The notes below the pieces were generated by a model. The model worked only from the letters and a program-made list of their open reading frames with translations, was not told where the DNA came from and searched no databases. Below, piece by piece: positions 62,611 to 64,000 of a DNA stretch of 64,000 nucleotides (positions are counted from its first letter, which is position 1; every line of letters begins with the position of its first letter). The translations under genes and the position numbers were made by a program. This stretch comes from Methanospirillum hungatei (lineage in GTDB: Archaea > Halobacteriota > Methanomicrobia > Methanomicrobiales > Methanospirillaceae): contig NZ_CP077107.1 in assembly GCF_019263745.1 (NCBI RefSeq), positions 124,001 to 188,000 on the forward strand, in the 5' to 3' direction.

Positions 62611-63595
62611 GATGCATTACGCCTCCATTTTTTGAAAAATCAAATACCAAAGAGGATGAATTGTCATCATGAATCCTTAGTTCACCACTATTATTCACCG
62701 TCCCGATAGGCTTTGTAGTCATCCCTGTTTTCCTAAATAATTCAATGATAGTTTTAATGTTGTTATTTTTTGCTGTGAGAATGAATGCCATACCTGGATA
62801 CATCCGAAGCCAGTGCTCAAATGTGATTCCCAGTGCATCTAAATCCGGTTTAGGAATTTGAGTCAGATCAATATCTGCACCCTTTCCTGAAACCTCAAGC
62901 AACATTCCTAGTGTCCCAATGATTCCAGGATTTGATATATCTTTACCAGCAGTCACGAGTTTTCTGCTTCCAATCTCCTGCATAACAGAGATTTGTTTCC
63001 GCACTTCATCAGCAGTCCGGAGTGTTGCAGAATCCCAATTCAGAATACATGAAGGATGAATTCTTCCTTCCAGGTCAATTGCAACCAAAACAATGTCATC
63101 TGCTTCAGCTGTATTACTGTAAATGATTCCATTCATTGGGGCTATACCAAGGATAGCGACATCGATTACACTATAAGGCGTATCAGGGTGAAGATGCCCT
63201 CCCACAATTGGAACACCAAATTGAAGGGAAGCATCATGCATGCCTTGTATGACTTGTTTTTTTATTGATTCATTCGAGATTGAAAACACATCAACCATCG
63301 CAAGTGGCTTTCCTCCCATCGCTGCAATATCATGAATATTAACAAGGACTGCACAATACCCTGCCCAGTAGGGATCAGCATCCATAAGTTTACTCCATAT
63401 TCCGTCTGCAGCAAGTAAGAGTGCATCTGAACCATTCTGTATAACTGCAGCATCTTCTCCAAATGAGGCTACAATAGCATGAGAATCAATCCGGAGGTCC
63501 CGAACCATCGCACCGATTTCACTTTTGCGTCTCACTCCGTCATACATTCTGACAGCTTGTGCTATCTGTTCGGTTGAGCAGGTGTATTCTCCCAT
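62594..63595 (-). CDS. Methanogenesis marker protein 2 (AIR synthase/PurM-like)
   Basis: From ATG 63595 the protein has about 333 residues and a PurM-like fold: the E-D-A-A-V-I loop near residue 45, L-A-A-D-G-I-W, V-N-I-H-D-I-A-A-M-G-G-K-P-L-A-M and the H-P-D-T-P-Y segment. It resembles selenophosphate synthetase/HypE. Marker 2 is found in methanogens, with unknown reaction. The frame extends to ATG 63628 and GTG 63631, but a TATA-like tract near 63650 would start transcription near 63624, after those codons. GAGTGAG lies in the leader for 63595. Confidence 0.88.
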   Translation of the reverse strand: MGEYTCSTEQIAQAVRMYDGVRRKSEIGAMVRDLRIDSHAIVASFGEDAAVIQNGSDALLLAADGIWSKLMDADPYWAGYCAVLVNIHDIAAMGGKPLAMVDVFSISNESIKKQVIQGMHDASLQFGVPIVGGHLHPDTPYSVIDVAILGIAPMNGIIYSNTAEADDIVLVAIDLEGRIHPSCILNWDSATLRTADEVRKQISVMQEIGSRKLVTAGKDISNPGIIGTLGMLLEVSGKGADIDLTQIPKPDLDALGITFEHWLRMYPGMAFILTAKNNNIKTIIELFRKTGMTTKPIGTVNNSGELRIHDDNSSSLVFDFSKNGGVMHLGTYQ

Positions 63596-63642
63596 GGCCC
63601 AAAATCTCACTCTTTTTTTCTGTTTCATCACTCATAAAATGT

Positions 63643-63656
63643 CTTATTTAATGCAG
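63643..63656. promoter_or_regulatory. Divergent AT-rich promoter tract
   Basis: CTTATTTAATGCA on the plus strand (TGCATTAAATAAG on the minus) lies between two divergent genes, marker protein 2 and rfcL. It resembles a box A in both directions, with predicted starts near 63624 (minus) and 63676 (plus). By eye only. Confidence 0.35.
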
Positions 63657-63730
63657 AAGTTCTCTACTGGAAGAAATGAGTCATGAAAGGTTCAAGCGGT
63701 TTATCTTCATTGCCGGTTAATATATCGGGG

Positions 63731-64000
63731 ATGGATTGGGCTGAGAAGTATCGTCCCCGACATCTGAATGAGATGGTGGGTAACCGGGAGGCATTACACC
63801 AGATGAGTGAATGGGCCACTCGATGGACAACAAACTCACCCCCTCTCATTCTTTATGGGAAACCAGGCATTGGGAAAACGTCTAGTGCCTGGGCTCTCGC
63901 ACATGATATGAACTGGGAAGTTGTAGAACTGAATGCCAGTGATCAAAGAACTAAAGCAGTTATTGAAAAGGTAGCAGGTGGGAGCGCCAGTACTGGATCA
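63731..64000 (+). CDS. rfcL: Replication factor C large subunit (3' end outside window)
   Basis: Only the first 90 residues are in view. They begin M-D-W-A-E-K-Y-R-P, the usual start of archaeal RfcL, and contain Walker [10 protein letters not shown] and the L-N-A-S-D-Q-R motif specific to clamp loaders. RfcL and RfcS load the PCNA clamp on DNA. An in-frame ATG at 63683 would add 16 residues and is closer to the predicted transcription start, so the start is uncertain. Confidence 0.93.
   Translation, partial: MDWAEKYRPRHLNEMVGNREALHQMSEWATRWTTNSPPLILYGKPGIGKTSSAWALAHDMNWEVVELNASDQRTKAVIEKVAGGSASTGS

Overview
The window comes from a methanogenic euryarchaeon, most likely of the order Methanomicrobiales and Methanospirillum-like. 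It carries methanogenesis marker proteins 2 and 4, an archaeal histone, the large clamp-loader subunit (RfcL), an archaeal RNase P RNA, archaeal-type SAM synthetase, CobY and the archaeosine radical-SAM enzyme. It also has many secreted PKD, beta-helix and dockerin-like proteins typical of that group. The species name is inference; no 16S rRNA is present. The DNA is AT-rich. I see no insertion sequence, CRISPR array, tRNA or prophage.

Layout: (1) 1-7.4 kb: the end of a PKD-repeat surface protein, CorA, an amino-acid permease, a secreted beta-helix/dockerin-like protein and a hemerythrin. (2) 7.5-12.1 kb: XPD/DinG-type helicase coupled to an alkyltransferase, MobA, a lipoprotein and a small membrane protein. 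(3) 12.1-28 kb: a scattered chemosensory set of ParA-like ATPase, 4xPAS-CheW and CheR in one operon, then a receiver protein plus stand-alone CheB methylesterase, convergent with a soluble 1335-residue receptor built from tandem HAMP units. RNase P RNA, a SagB-type oxidoreductase, HisF, S-adenosyl/S-inosyl-homocysteine hydrolase, a SHOCT-TPR protein and an Rsm22-like methyltransferase lie between them. (4) 28-37.4 kb: a block of five secreted proteins, two of them paralogous subtilase-fold/beta-helix proteins with altered catalytic motifs. (5) 37.4-41.3 kb: DUF373 membrane protein, a coiled-coil protein, a probable structured RNA, FtsZ and a 56-residue ribbon-helix-helix gene resembling CdrS of haloarchaeal cdrS-ftsZ2 operons. 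(6) 41.4-51.8 kb: CobD-CobY, a TIGR00300 enzyme, RaSEA, HypA-HypE, a Sm_multidrug_ex membrane protein, a GHMP-family enzyme coupled to a DUF2148 Fe-S protein, and a tandem PH-like protein. (7) 51.9-55.6 kb: a translationally coupled operon HyuA-like / histone deacetylase-like / glutaredoxin-like / ferredoxin:thioredoxin reductase-rubredoxin fusion. (8) 55.7-64 kb: a soluble histidine kinase, a methyltransferase, SAM synthetase-HisG-HisA-HisB, histone, marker proteins 4 and 2, and the start of RfcL.

The most interesting candidate system is the ParA / PAS-CheW / CheR operon together with the membrane-free poly-HAMP receptor and split CheB. It looks like a cytoplasmic chemosensory cluster with its own positioning ATPase. 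The ParA gene has no ATG, GTG or TTG in frame upstream of its P-loop and probably starts at ATT, so standard gene finders would truncate it. All functional statements rest on motif recognition by eye; no database search was possible.
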